A stretch of 64,000 nucleotides of DNA from Acanthosepion esculentum (GCA_964036315.1 OZ038498.1:14292997-14356996), one strand, 5' to 3'. Shown: positions 12,540-26,149, counted from the stretch's first letter. Translations and numbers: made by a program. The notes: generated by a model not told the origin, from the sequence alone.

Positions 12540-13590
12540 AAAATGCCTTTTAATGATTGTTAGGACAATGTGGCATTTGCCCATGGATCTATGACATGAT
12601 TAACTGAATTATTAAAATGTCTTATAATTTGCTCATATACAAATAAGGCTTTACTTGGGTTCTAAATTTTTGATTGCCACTACACATATGTTGTTTGGAT
12701 TGATTCATTGTAGAAATATTAATAAATGAATAACTGCAATCTGACTGCTCACACCCTGTTTACATCATTAGTATTTGTTGATATATTTAATGTATTTGCA
12801 GTATCACAATGTAGAACTGATTCAACTTCGTCACAGTATCATTCTGTTGCTACCTCTTTTGTTGTTTAGCTCTTTTGGTACAAGTCTACCCTAAACTCCC
12901 AGTTATAACAATCAAGTAGTTCAAGATGTGATTGATTTTAATAGAACAGGTATTTTAGCTTACATATATCTATTTATACTTGATTGATCCTCTGCCAGAA
13001 ACTAGGCAAATCATAGCCAGAAATATAAGGTTATCTATTTATAATATCAGCATTGCCAGAAGTATTCTCTTAGCAATTTCTAAAAGTAATTGAACTGATT
13101 GGTATGGCTTTGAATTTCTCTCACACCACTGGTAACTTTATCCAGTTTGTTTATAGTTTCTGCATGGAGACATTTATTATTTAGTTTGTTTAACCATAAC
13201 AAGTTTGAGTTGCATCATACTTCTTCCACAATCATTTTCACATGTTAAATATCATAAAGCTCTTTAGAACTATAGTCTTGAAGTTGTCTAATTTCTGATT
13301 TCTTCCTTTAAAAGCCAAAGAATATATAGCAGCAAAATGTTAGAATAAAAAAGGCAACATTAAAGAAAAACGAGTCCAAATTAATAACACCCTAAAACTA
13401 AAGAAATATTTTGTTTTCATTCAAAAATATTTTCAATGGTATAAGTTAACCTGTATAGAAAAATGAAATTTTACAGATAGAATATTTGGGAATCTGCTAA
13501 CCTAGTTTGAATTCATAAGAAACCTCACCAACCTAGTAACTGAATTAAAAACATAATGACAATTTGTTTTTCCCATTTTTGAATTATTTT
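12540..13590. other. Non-coding stretch
   Basis: AT-rich sequence with no frame, repeat end or RNA motif that I can support. Confidence 0.5.
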
Positions 13591-13594
13591 TTAT

Positions 13595-13940
13595 AATCAA
13601 TTCACTCCATGCAAAGTGATAATGCCACTAAGATACAAGGGTCTACTGGGTGTGAAAGATAATGAAAAGACTTTAGAAGGAACTTGGAAACCCAATCTGA
13701 AAGAGATAAATCTCTGCTCCTGTTCAAAAGATCAGGAAGGAGTATGAACTGGACAATAGGCAAACATATCTTCTCCTAAATAAATAAATAAATAAAATTT
13801 CAGAGTTCAGGCTGAGATGTTAGAAATATAGAGTTTAAGTAGACTTTAGAAAGAACCAGAAACCCAATCCAAAACAGGAAACAAGAGGAGTGTGAACCAG
13901 ATGATAGGTGAAACTATCTACTAATATTAAATGAACATAT
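13595..13940 (+). repeat. Dimeric dispersed repeat
   Basis: This copy shows the internal duplication of the family: 'TTTAGAAGGAACTTGGAAACC' is followed by 'ATCAGGAAGGAGTATGAACTG', then a TAAA linker and 'TTTCAGAGTTCAGGCTGAGA', after which the same 'TTAGA...GAAACCCAATCC' and 'GAGTGTGAACCAGATGATAG' blocks recur. No clear Pol III box is visible, so SINE status is inferred from size and dispersal only. Confidence 0.65.
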
Positions 13941-14110
13941 AAATGTATTCAGTTTCAAGTACCCTTAATTAAGATATGTTAGATCCAAATTTATCATGAA
14001 TCTACCTTCCCTTTACTAAAAGTATGTCGAATAAGTTGAGAATAGTTACTTGTGAAATCCAATAATTGACCTTTCATAATTGAAGCTATTTAAGTGTTTT
14101 AAAGAATTGT

Positions 14111-14595
14111 TGTAGCAGACGTGATGAGGCAGAACCTGGGACGAGCACAACTGGTTGCGACTTGCCTTGTCCCCGCCAAAAAAGAGCCCGTATTTGCTTA
14201 GCATGTAAGGCTACTGCAGTTGAAATGAAGGAGAAAAAAGCACTTACCGGTCTGTCGCAATCCGTCCTCCGCCAGATAACGTAAAAGAATAAGGGGGGAC
14301 TTGCATCGCATTTTTATGCAACGAAGATGCAATGCATTATGGGACAGAGACGCAATGAATTATGGGATCGCATGAAGACGCAAGGGATTATGGGTATATG
14401 GACAAATATAAATATAAAAGCAACTAATTTTTCCCAGTGCAGTGTTCTTGGAGTGACGTTCACAGTTGGTGGCTGGAAAAGTCTGTTAGTGCAATTTTGA
14501 GACAGAACTCAAGAAGGAACGACTCTAGGTTGGAATACTAGTTGGGAGAGCTTGAATTTACTCGCTGGTTGCTGTTTTCTTTTCATTTCATCACA
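14111..14595 (+). mobile_element. Solo LTR of a retrotransposon
   Basis: The element begins TGTAGCAGACG and ends TTTCATCACA, so it has the TG...CA ends of an LTR. It is flanked by an exact 5-bp duplication ATTGT (14106-14110 and 14596-14600). Length is 485 bp, more GC-rich than its surroundings. A TATAAAAG box lies at 14413-14420 in + orientation, with repeated upstream motifs described separately. No internal region or second LTR is present, as expected after LTR-LTR recombination. The 5-bp duplication fits Gypsy or Pao elements; the clade is not determined. Confidence 0.8.
14328..14394 (-). promoter_or_regulatory. Three ZNF143/Staf-like sites in the LTR
   Basis: Three 16-base blocks at 14328-14343, 14351-14366 and 14379-14394 read on the - strand as CCCATAATGCATTGCA, CCCATAATTCATTGCG and CCCATAATCCCTTGCG. 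The first and third fit the Staf/ZNF143 core CCCRNMATSCMYYRCR; the second has one mismatch. They sit 20-85 bases upstream of the TATA box. Binding is inferred from the consensus alone. Confidence 0.5.
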
Positions 14596-14599
14596 ATTG

Positions 14600-16423
14600 T
14601 TCTAGTATCCAAAGGAATTGAAAATTTGTCTCCAGATATGCAAATCTGTAAAAGGTGAACACCATTTACATATTATGTCAATATTGTTTACTCATCATTT
14701 TTTGTTAAACTATTTTTTTTATATACTGTATAGTCATCATTGTTCAGGAACAGCTACACTTTGTTTGGTGACCATTTGTTTAAGATGGAAATAATTTCAA
14801 TCTGAATTTTCTTTCTTTCTCATGGACTATTTTTCTTTTTGTAAGAGAAATGAAACAGACTCTACAAAGAAAGATGTTACTTGACTTTTAACAAAAAAAC
14901 AATCAGCTAATTCTTTTTGAAAATAGAACTAATTCAGGGCTTCATGATATAGCAAGCGCCACCAATTTGGGTTTTCTTTCTTTTATTTGTTCTTTGTTTA
15001 ATTTTTCATACATTGTCCATATGCGGAGATGTGGGATTTAAAGACCATTATAGTCCATGAATCATTTTTTTTTTATCCTGTTGAAAAAGCTTTGATCCTC
15101 TTAAACAGAGATGTCTTTAATATTGACATTTATTTAGCATAGATGAAACTAAAACTTAGCCACATTTTCCTTCAAACAACTCCAAATTACCTTGAATTTC
15201 AACTTTTATTCAATATTAGATGAAAAAAGAAACTTACAGCCACAAATGTCTTTATGGAGCCTTGAATATTTACATTTGAGTTAATTAAAATCTCAAATCA
15301 TTGCCTTAATATTCATCAGTTCTGACATTTATTTAGATTAAAAGTAGAAAAACTGTGACTTGCATTTTAACTTTAAATGATCACATTTTTACCTGAAATA
15401 AGTCTCTGGACAATCTTTTCATTGCAGTTCTGATTTAAGTAAATTCTTCTAACCTTTGCCAGGACTTGTTTGTCTTGCATATTTATTGATTATTGACTGG
15501 CCTTTGCTATTAATATTCAATTTAGATTTATTTGAATCAAATGGCAGTCAAGTATTATGCAAAGTTTTAATTTTGGTTTAACACTATTAAGACCTCAAAT
15601 TTTATTAATATCAATTCTACATCTGAGAGAAGTTAGTTTATTCATTTGCCTGAAATAAACTATGAAAAATATCTTTAATTCAATTACCCTTTCTAGGATT
15701 GGTTTTTCTTGCACATAACTTGATTAGACTGATTGAACTTTGATTTTTATCTAAATTTTAAATTGAGATTTTTTTTTGTTTTTTTTTTTTGCTGTGCTTG
15801 GTGTTAATATTTAATATGAAAATAGAAAATAAACATTAAATAACTTTGAATATTAAATATTCACATTAAATAACTGAAAATTGTTTACTATTTAAGCTAA
15901 AATCAAGCAGCCACTGCCCCCAAAGACATATCTTCAATTTTCATTTACTATTCAAGAAATTAACTTCAGCTTCAAGTTACATTAAAAATCTGACAGGCAT
16001 TTACTTACCCAGCCTTGTCTGATTTTAATTATTATGGAATATTAGTTCTATTTATGTTTAAGGTTATCAAATAAGCTTCATCAGTTTACACTTCTTTTAT
16101 CAGTTGCTTGGGATATTCAACACTTCACTTCTCTATTTAAACAGTTCCTATCATCTTTGAGTTTGTTTCATCTTCTTTTAACATTTCCACCTAAAGACCA
16201 GATGTAAAGAATATTTGCGCCATTCTAAAAAGAATGGCTGCTGTATTTTTCATTGTTGCATGATGCTGATGTTTGAAAAGATGTCAAGCATACATAAGCA
16301 TATAGGTCCTAATAAATAGTACAAAAATTTTCCTTGGATAATGCTGCTTCAGAATATATATGATTTTACAGGTGTAGCCCTTAGAAGTTTTGGTCAAAAC
16401 CTAGACATGCATAAACAATACAC

Positions 16424-16460
<37 letters not shown>

Positions 16461-18605
16461 GGGATCAAATATGAGCCAGAATCTGACAGAATCGTGAGAT
16501 AAAGAACAAATAGGAAATGTTTATCAATCTAGCATGTTTCACTTTTATTAAAGCTTCATCAGAGAAAAAGAAGAAATTCTGGTATTTTTACTTTTGCATT
16601 TTTCTTTAGTCAATCCTGTTTCACGTGGATTTAATTGTTTTAAGCCAAATGTCATGTGTACGGCAAAAGAAGTAAAATAAAGAGAAGTAAAGGGAATGAC
16701 ATGATGACCAACTAAGTTTTATAGTAAACAAAAAAGGTTTTATTTTAATTTTAGTGATTTGGTCTGTTGTATCCTTAAAGAAGTTAAAGACAGACAAAGG
16801 TGGTACTCTAGTCAAGGAACAGCAACACACACATAGATGAAAGAAGAGAGGTTTATTGCAAAAGAGAATACACTACTGAAAGACAGGGAGTTAGGTGGCT
16901 GGCTAGTAATTTCCGAAGCAAGCCCCCAGGTATATCTTGTGCTCACTATATGTAGCTACTGATATAGTCAGCCCACATAGGTGATAGGGAGTGTGGGACA
17001 TTCCATTAAAACACGGTCAGTGGTTAAAAAGGAAAAAAACACAGGCTTACTGGCAAGAAGTTAGAAATATCTCAAAATAACTTCAGTTGGGAATTGCTGG
17101 ATTTTTGTAGTATAGTTTATATGTTGGGTGAGTGAATAGTTGTAAATGGACTGCTCTTGAGTAGATTTCAGTAACAACTGACTTCACCAGCCAACCGAAT
17201 ACTCGGATGAAAGACCTCCACTTTGTAAGGTCATCTGACCACATCAAAGAGTTCTTTAAAGTAATTGATCTAAATGGCCCAGAATTCGGAGAAGTTTCAT
17301 TCATAAAAATAGATTCTCTTAACACCAATGGTAGTATAATTTGTGGCGTTCCAAATTCAATTTCTTGAAACTTCAGGTGGACGTGTCATCTCTCCTTTTA
17401 CTTTTGCAATGTATCAGTAATTCTTGGTTCTATAACCTTGGATAGGAACTGGTCTAGGAGGACAACTCTGAATTCAAAACCTGCAGAGAGTTGTTTGGGG
17501 ACCTTGCAGCACATGGTGCACCAGGTCTCTGTATTTGGCTCTTCAAAAAGTGTGGTTGGTTCTGCACAAAACCTTCACCACTATAATCAGCTCATATGTG
17601 CAAGTTCTCTGGCTGTTGCTTCCTAGTAACTGAGTGGCCTGACCCTCATACATCATAAAAGGGTCCCCCTGGTAGGTGCAGGTCAACAACCTGCATTGAT
17701 CAACAGCGGAAGAGTTCACACACACACACACACACATATATATATTGGAAGCAATTAAGACATTTTCAATGGTATGTCCTATTATATTTTCAATATATTT
17801 AAGAATTACATATTTACTAACTCATGTTTTTTTTTAATGTAAGATGAACAGATAATTCATAGCAAAATGACCGATGATAAAGTATCAATTATATTTTTTA
17901 TCTGATCTTTTAACAATTATATATATTTTGCATTATTTTATTCCATTTAATTGAATAAGCAATTTCCCCATTATATCTGATAGCATATATGCCTGAAAAT
18001 TGCAAAGAACATTTAGACACCTTTCCTGTTTGTAAACATTTAAAAATATTTTATTATTATGTTGATGATTCCTATTTTTATGTCCACTTAGTCATGGAAT
18101 GTCAAATTTAGCAACATACCTCAGTTGAATTTTTTATGCTATCTATTTTTTAAGAAAGACTTGAATGGAATATAGAAACTTAAAAATTTAATCACCTCTA
18201 AAGCTGTTGTGATTTTTATCAATTTTGAAAGGGAATTGCTTTGAGGGAATTCGAATTTCAGTGAGATTATATTTGTGTGTTAGAAAAAGATTTGTTGCTT
18301 TTGGTCAGGTTTGTAAATACTAGAGGAAAATTTGGAACTTTCTTTACGTTTTAATTGCATTATTATGTCATTCTGTCATTCTTTTCCTTGTTTTCTCCTT
18401 TGGTTACTTTATATCTTTTTTATTTATTATTTTTAATTTTCTCCTATCTGCTTTATTTACCTTCTCTCTTTCTCCCTTTATTTACTTATTTTTGTTCCAC
18501 TCTCTGCCTTTTTGACTCCTTTTCATCTTTACATCAGTCTCCTGGGGCGAGAGGGCTGGAAATCATAACAGGATGGAAATTTAAAAAGGAAAGAAAGAAA
18601 ACAAA
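14600..18605. other. Non-coding stretch with microsatellites
   Basis: No exons were found. Contents: a TA run at 16430-16457, a CA run near 17717-17740, and a degenerate hammerhead-like fragment near 16530-16566 (rejected below). Confidence 0.5.
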
Positions 18606-18774
18606 ATAAATGAATTTGCATACAAAGCATATTTCACTTTTTTTTTTTTTGTTAATGGAATATCTACTCAAACATATGTACCCACTAAAGATAACATTTA
18701 TGGTAATAAGAAACACACACACACACACACACACAGAGCTAGCTTTAAGGAAAAATGTTAACATAAAGGGACTT

Positions 18775-19035
18775 ACAATCAGGAAGAGACTTGAAATTTT
18801 GGAGATCCCTATGAGGAAAAGAGGCCTGGAAAATGACCCTCACAGGGCATATTGAAGGGAAGAGGGAAACGGCAAGTAACCCCTATCTGACAAGCTTGTC
18901 TAACTGGAGGGCAGATCATGGAATGGGAAGGACAGCAAAAAGAAAAGAAAAAAGGCATTGTAAATATCTACAAAGGACAAGAAGTTGTGGAGAGCCACGA
19001 TCACCATGTCCTGAAGAAGAATGTATTTTGTAATT
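18775..19035 (+). pseudogene. RTE-like LINE 3' end relic
   Basis: The frames encode 'RKRLEILEIPMRKRGLEN' then, after a frame change, 'LTGHIEGKRE', 'YLTSLSNWRADHG' and a last 'RSCGEPR' piece. These match the end of the same LINE family found at 12.1 and 31.9 kb. A CA microsatellite (18711-18736) precedes it. Frames are broken, so it is non-functional. Confidence 0.75.
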
Positions 19036-19039
19036 CTAT

Positions 19040-19985
19040 TAACTGCCTCATTTTAATATTACCATTATTTCTGAATTTAGATAAAGTTTAAAACCTTGTT
19101 TCTATTTTACTCAAAACTGGAGTTAATGCAAAGATGCCCTTTGATGATAAGATTATATAATTTGAAAAATATTTGGTTTATGCGATATATAATTGTGCTT
19201 TTTAAATCCTTCATATTGTCAGACACCCAAATCTTTAAGCAATCCAACATTATTTACTATTTTTTAATAGTATACCTACTTGAACATATGTACCCACTAA
19301 ATATAGCATTTATAGTAATAAGACACACACACACATCTAAAGACTACAAACCTTTTATAACCAACCCCCCTTTATTCTTTTCTTGAAAAAAGAGGCTGCA
19401 TTTTGGTTTTAAATCTGAATAAATTGTTCACTGGCCAGTAATTTACAATCGTCTGAGATGCGTTGATACACATCGAAACACAACTGCAATTGAATATGAT
19501 ATATAGCCTTAAACAAAACGGACGTCATACCTAAGGTAACCTTTCGGCCAACACTTTTTTCAAAAATATTCGTTGGCACTATTAAATATATATGAATACA
19601 AGGACACTCAGATGAAGTAAATGAGGAGGGAAATGTGGAACTCGACTAAAAGACAAATTTTAATTATACAAAATTAAAATTGGAGAGTTGAAGCAATAAT
19701 CTATTTTACTGATATTCACATTGCTAATTCCACTTTTTGAATTTGTCTTTACATCTTTTTGGTCATTCAAGGAAACATGGTCAGTAATAGATATTAAGCT
19801 GGCCATTATAGAGCTGTGCCTATCTGGGACCAAGCCTATGGTATGAATATAAACAGATTTACTTTTTGATATATTTGAATAAAATGAGATTGGTAAAAAA
19901 TAAGAATGTTTCTGTTTAGATATTTTCCAATTAATTCACATGTTTATATACATGTTTACATACATTTACTTGGAGAAACTGTCAT
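19040..19985. other. Non-coding stretch
   Basis: No gene. A short copy of the 'ATGTACCCACTAAA' repeat block occurs near 19280-19330, as it does near 18660-18715. Confidence 0.45.
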
Positions 19986-19989
19986 TAGA

Positions 19990-20225
19990 TACGAAGCACT
20001 CTAGACTAACTTAGCCACACAGAGCACATATTTTTCTTTTTAATAAGATTTCTTGAATATTCAGGTTGGGAGGTAAAAATAAATAAACAAATATACTGTT
20101 TAATAAATGGAATGTCTACTCAAATATGGGTATCTACTAATGTTTAAAGTGATAAAATCTATTGGATTAATAAATAAAAACTTCATTACTGTTTTAGAAA
20201 TGGCTTTGTTTATGTTCAGATACGA
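19990..20225 (+). repeat. SINE family S copy
   Basis: The blocks 'TTTAATAAGATTTCTTGAAT', 'AAATATACTGTTTAA' and 'TCAAATATGGGTATCTACTA' are shared, in order, with copies near 45.2-45.6 kb and 61.9-62.3 kb. Those other copies carry a tRNA-like head with a B box. The head is degraded here. Confidence 0.55.
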
Positions 20226-20229
20226 AACT

Positions 20230-22985
20230 GAGCAGATATGAATTTCAAGAATCTGGTAAGATTTTACAAAGCACATACATTTACTTTTACATGCTTATGT
20301 AGTCATAATCTGTGGAAATTTTATACAAATTTATATTATATTTCAGATTCTGTTCTTATTAGTTATCAAAAGAAAATCAAAAACAGTCCAACTCAAGCTT
20401 GGATGTTTTATTACAAATATTTAACCAGTCTTCAATGATACACCTCAACCTTCATTCTAAAATCAAAAAAATTGTTTAATTACACTTATAAACATTCTAG
20501 ACTCTCAACCAAGCTTTCCATGATTGTCCAATTATTACCCCACATTTCATTCTAATTCTCTATCTTGTAAAGGTGTATACCAAAACCTGAGGAGGGGCAT
20601 GATGCATGCTCACAAGATAAGACAACAAAAGACAAACTCCACATCAAGAAATAAAAAAAAAAAAAAAAAGACCCTATTTTTCATATATGTAAATGTTTTA
20701 TTCAGGAATTTGTCTGCTCATCTGGGTGGGTGTGTAGGTGATACTATGGACAACTTCTGCTGTGTTGGTCTAATAGTTCAGCTCAACTCAGTTCTCACTT
20801 ACCCTCCCTCCCAACCAACCAATCAATCAACCAACTTCTGGCCCATTTACTCATTTCTATGTAGTGGCTGACATTATGAAATGGACATCACAACAACTAT
20901 TTGATGGACATGTCAATCTTCTGCCAAGAGTGGACCAGAACTCACCTCGGTTCTAAGCATGATTCTTAATATAAACCAACACCCAAATATACCCTATTTC
21001 CAGTTTTGTTGCCATTTTATCTCCAAAAATCCCATATCCACATGTTTACTTCCCATTCCCCTTTTTGTTAAAGTGGATGCCACTTAGAAGACTGAATTTC
21101 AAAAGGAACTATTTTCTGGTCCCTCAAACTAAAACATTTGAGATCGAGGTAAAACCACTTCTTCTCTTTCAACATGGGTCTCCATAGTATCACACACCTT
21201 CAAAAGGAATTGATCTTTTCTCTTTAACATCTCCAGTGTTATTTATGCACAAATACACTTGGCAAGATATGAATTCATCTTTTCCTACCAACTATGGGAT
21301 AAATAGTAAGATTTATATTTGGAAAAAAAAGTCATTATTATTCTCAAAAAATTAATACAAAATTTTCTTATAATCCAAAATATATTTTGACTTTAAATAA
21401 CCTGCAATGGGTTGATAAGCCTTAAAAAATCAAATGTGATTCCATCTCCAGTTACATCAGTCCCTTTACTATCTGCTACTTTAAAAGTAGAGCCACAACA
21501 CAAAGCTATTAAGCAAATTCATTTTAACCCTGGCAAAGCCAAGCATCATTTTGTTGATATAATTATATTGTTCTCAGCAACTGTTCCCACTATTGAAACA
21601 CTTCTAATTTGTTCCTTCAATGAATCCTCTGCTTGCATGGCTTCTGTTTATCTTTTTTACCTGTAATAAATTTAGGCTTTCCTCTCCTTTAATTTGATCT
21701 GCAGTAACCATAATTGCATTTCTCTGAGGCATATTGAGGCAAATTTATTCTTATAGTCAGGTATATATGTGTATGTCTGTATACCTGCTTCATATACACA
21801 AATAGATGTGTGTTATTATACTGTATGCTTGTGTATACCTGATCCTTACATTTTCCTCTTGAAAATTAGGTCATTGTGTAAAGTCACTTTCTAAAACCAC
21901 ATAGGTAAAACATGAAAGATGTCTTGCTTGGCTCTTTGTTGATTTCGATCTTTAGGAATGACTGCAAAACATTTTTTTTTCTTCTTAGCCAGTAAAATAG
22001 GCCACTTTGCAGTTTGACATAACTCCGTCCCAATCTGCCTTGTTTAGAAGACAGAACGTTATGTTTGCTTGTCTGAACTTGCCTTTTTGTGTCAACACCA
22101 GTTCTTAGTTTTAACTTTTTACCTTATTACTGATAATTTGCCTTGCATATATTGTTTGCTTCTTTGCTTGCTTAATATTTTATTTTGCTCTGTTCCTTTT
22201 TCTTTTTATTGTGAACTTTGGTAATTCTGTTTGTTGGACAGTTCTGTTATTTATTTTGCATTTGATCATGGCTACTCACTCCACTGTGTCTACATCATTA
22301 ACCTCAGTCAAGATCATGGATCACAATCCAACACTAGTATGTACAATCCCAGGGAAGTTTATTTAAATTGCTTCTCCTGCCACAGAGATAAGCTCTCCAG
22401 AGGACAAGTGATGTGAAAACCTCATTCTCCACGCTGACAGTGGCCCACAAATTGGACTCTCCTTTCGTGTCATTATTTTGACAAGGGTTCATATGCTGTT
22501 TTTGCTTTACTCTACTGTACACGGTTAAAAGATGAGTCAATCTGTTTTTTACTTTTTACTCAATTTGTTTTCCAAAGTAAAACATAGTTATACAAATTAA
22601 TAGAAAACTAATAAACTTGACCTTTAGCACACTGCAATATCATCAGTATTTCATCCGCATCCATTTTATATAAGTGGCCTGACAACTGCGGTAGCATCAT
22701 CTTCGATTATTAGTTAGCCATTTTCCTGTTGCCATAGCAGGATATGACAACACTAGTGCAAAATTCAATGACCCTCTTGTCTGATGATCAGAGTTGCATA
22801 CAAACATTTTGACACCTACTTACAGAGTGCTACAGTTTCGATGCCATTATCACAGTCCTGAAGCAAGTCATGTTTATCTGACAGATAACAAATAGGTTAA
22901 TAGATAAATTTTATTATACACTAACTTTATCCCCTCCCTACCACTTCTGCAGGCATAGCGGGGTTTTGAAATCAAAATTGATACT
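20230..22985. other. Non-coding stretch with one SINE fragment
   Basis: No exon seen. Around 21235-21420 lies a fragment of SINE family G ('GATATGAATTCATC' and 'CTATGGGATAAATAG' blocks). The rest is unassigned AT-rich sequence with an A-tract near 20652. Confidence 0.45.
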
Positions 22986-22992
22986 GAACGGT

Positions 22993-23205
22993 TCTTCTTA
23001 TTATTCTTCTTATTATTCTTCTTCTTATTCTTCTTCTTATTCTTATTCTTCTTCTTCTTATTCTTCTTCTTATTCTTATTCTTCTTCTTCTTATTCTTCT
23101 TCTTCTTCTTATTATTATTATTCTTCTTATTATTATTATTCTTCTTATTATTATTATTCTTCTTATTATTATTATTCTTCTTCTTCTTATTATTATTATT
23201 CTTCT
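22993..23205. repeat. TTC/TTA trinucleotide repeat block
   Basis: About 210 bp made almost only of TTC and TTA triplets in higher-order mixtures. It directly abuts the 5' header of a dimeric dispersed repeat. The Ser/Tyr and Arg/Ile open frames across it are artefacts of the repeat. Confidence 0.95.
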
Positions 23206-23580
23206 AATAATAATATCAATTCGCCCCAAGCAAGGGGATAATGCCTATAGACATAAGGGGCTACTGAGAGTGAAAGCGAATGATAAGTCTTTAGAAGGAG
23301 CTGGAAACCAATCCTAAACAGTTAACAAGTGATAAACCTCTGCTCCTGTTCAAAAGGCCGGGAACGAGTGTGAACCGGATGATAGGCAACCATGTCTACT
23401 CCTATTAAGGAGAAAAAAAAATTTCATAGTTCAGGTGAAGATGTTAGATGTAAAGAGTTGAAGTATGCTTCAGAAGGAAGTGGAAACTCGGTCCTAAACA
23501 GTAAACAAAGGAGAAACTGCTATTCCTGTTCAAAAGACTGGTGAAGAGTTTGAAATGGACAATACAAATAAAAATAGATA
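23206..23580 (+). repeat. Dimeric dispersed repeat, best copy
   Basis: Header 'GCCCCAAGCAAGGGGATAAT' is followed by 'GGGGCTACTGAGAGTGAAAG', 'CTTTAGAAGGAGCTGGAAAC', 'TGTTCAAAAGGCCGGGAACG' and 'GAGTGTGAACCGGATGATAG'. The second, shorter half starts at about 23430. The 5' end is fused to a TTC/TTA repeat. Other copies: 13.6 kb (+), 28.2 kb (-), and fragments at 0.6, 10.9, 11.3 and 24.7 kb. Confidence 0.7.
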
Positions 23581-24059
23581 TAGCACTTTTATTATTTCAT
23601 GTTTGATTATTATATAGGGTTTAAATAAAATTCTTTGATAAAATATCTAATAAAAATAACTTTATTAACACAAACACACTCTTCTATTGCGATAGTCTGA
23701 GAGGGTACTGAAAAGTTCTGCCTAACACTCAAAAATAAATTTCTGTGTTTTGTCATTTGATCAAACTTTGGGACCTGAATCGAGCCAAAATTCAGCACCT
23801 CCTCTTCTAGAAATGAAAATGCTTGTGTAAAATCAAAGTTGTGTACAAGAATACATTAAGCAACATCTGTTTGTTAGTAACCTGCAACATTACAATGCTA
23901 ACCCTAAGACTCGTTCTACATTTTTGATTCCCCAGTATTAAATTACTTTCCCCTAATTTACCAGTAAATTTTGAAACTCATCGAATCAAATGATTATTTT
24001 CCCTGCAAATAATTAAAAAAAAGCGGGGGCGTGAGAGAGCCCTTTTTTACCTTCTATCA

Positions 24060-24640
24060 GCATGGCTGATGCTAACCTCCAGGAGAGTGACTCCTTGCAC
24101 TTTTACAGGCTAACAGCTTTCTGCTGACAGGAAATGTAAATATTATATTGAATCCATTGCTAGGTTTTCTGCTAGGAAAGTTGCTTCACTGTATTGTACA
24201 AGCCAATTTTTCTCATCAGAATCTATCTTATACATTTATAAGTCTACCATTCGTACATGCATTGAATATTGCTGCCACATCTGGTATGGTGCTCCTGCTA
24301 TAGATTTAAATACTCTTGATAAAATACAAAAAAGAATCTGCAATGTTATTGGTCTTGACCTGGCCTTTCAGCATCAGTCACTTTCCTATCACTGTAATAC
24401 TACTTTCCTGTGCCTTTTCTATAAATATTTTCATAGTAATTGTTCTGATGAACTTTCCTCTATGGTACTTTATGAATTTAGGTGCAGTATTAGATTGGTA
24501 GTAAGGTTTCATCATTTTACAGTTGAAATTGCCAGATATAACCATAAGTTCTATGCTAACAGTTTCTTCTCTTCCACTGTGTGGAACTCTCTTTCCAGTT
24601 TCTTGCTTTCCAATCAACTTTGTATTTAAATTTTTGAAGA
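24060..24640 (+). pseudogene. CR1/Jockey-type LINE RT, C-terminal relic
   Basis: An ATG-less frame runs open to a stop at 24627-24629. From 24237 it encodes 'YKSTIRTCIEYCCHIWYGAP', then 'LDKIQKRICNVIGLDL', 'LCLFYKYFHSNCSDELSS' and near the end 'SFFSSTVWNSLSS'. This is the familiar C-terminal tail of CR1/Jockey-type reverse transcriptases. Upstream, the same frame carries 'YYIESIARFSARKVASLY'. About 150 codons survive with no stop, but the RT catalytic core is absent. It is a 5'-truncated, dead copy. Confidence 0.82.
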
Positions 24641-25828
24641 TCAATAATGAATGGTTATCATCTGTTTTCTTATTTATTGTTTTTTTTATTCTTCTCTCTT
24701 CTTAATCTTTTTTCCCCCTCATTCTCTCTCACTGATTCCTTGCATCTTAGTTGCTTTATTGCCTTGTTTGGGGTGAAATGATTAAAGAGAAACTTAGCAT
24801 TTCAGTATCACTTTATCTTTTAGTTTACTTAACATGGCTCTCATTACTCACTTAAAAGATGAAAATGCTCAGAAAATATTTTATATACTAAACTTCAAAA
24901 ATAGGTCAAATAATGCTGATTCTCTAAACCCACTATCATTTCACTAATGCAAAAGGGGAAACTTTGTCATTAGGAGCTAAATAGCATTTGGTTTTGTCTA
25001 GTCAAGTTGTGATTATCTGATTTGTAGTGAACAGTAGATTTTATCATGTTCAATCCAATACTATAAACTACTGAGCTATCACCTTGGACAAGGATTTGTT
25101 TTCCGGCTTGTTTATGCTGCAGATATGTTGACAGTTGAAAAATCAAATGACCAACCTGTGATACAGAGACCTACTACAATTTGGGATAGTTGGAAATTGA
25201 TTTCCAAGACATATTGCAAGGGTTGATGGTTAATTTATATGACTGCTCTTTGTTCTCATTTTATACATGTTACATTTTTTTTCTTCCTGCTTTGTGATTT
25301 GAAATATATATTCTGTTAAAACAATGTGCTCTAATATGCATGTCTTATTCACAACATTCAATGGCATTACTTCTATTGAAAAGCAAATGCACAGCATCTC
25401 ACAATACCAATTGTTTTATACACCTGATCTAATGTTGGTGAAGTCATGAAACAACAGGTTGTCTATTTGAATACATGACTTTTAAAATGGACTATAGGTC
25501 AGAAGGAAAAACTGTTTCAGTGGGCTACTGAAATTTATTTCGTCATTTTCTTGCTGCTATATACCGTACTTATAGGATTAATACAAATGAAATAAGTCAG
25601 TCAGCTGATTGATGATATATTCAGCAATCCAACTCCAGAGTTTCATAGATGAACCTCTTTGCAATTGTTTGGTCCACTTGTCAGGAGGTTTCAGCTATTT
25701 GCTACTGTTTTCCTCAATTTATCATTATCTTTATACTAAGTTTGGTATAATGAATTTGTTTGCTAGTTATTGGTGTTATTTGGATTACCCTCCTCTCTTT
25801 TTTTTGTGTGTCAAATGTTGCGGTTATT

Positions 25829-25838
25829 TCTCTCTCTC

Positions 25839-25879
<41 letters not shown>

Positions 25880-25893
25880 GCACACACACACAC
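25829..25893. repeat. (TC)n(TA)n(CA)n microsatellite
   Basis: A compound dinucleotide tract: TC, then TA, then CA repeats. Confidence 0.95.
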
Positions 25894-26149
25894 GGTTCAT
25901 TGTTGAAGTTAGATACATTTTAGGAGAGGTTATATAGAAGAGAATATATACAAGGTGTGATGGATAAATTGACGTCTGGATTATGCAAAAACAAAAATAA
26001 CACGTCTCATTTTAACAGATATATTTACCAAAATTACACAAAGATATCTTTAAATACTAAAGAGTAAATTAATTCAATAAAATTGCCTTTGGCTTCAACC
26101 ACAGAGTCCAGACCACTTGTTTAAGTTGATGAATGCTGTCATACTCCTT

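Noticed and set aside
16530..16566. Hammerhead motif on the - strand (CTGATGAAG ... GTGAAAC)
   Set aside because: Core-like bases are present but there is no cleavage triplet after GAAAC, and neither stem I nor stem III forms; at most a decayed relic.
19452..19490. Hammerhead-like CTGAGATG ... CATCGAAAC
   Set aside because: The core lacks one base between CTGA and GA, and stems I and III cannot be drawn.
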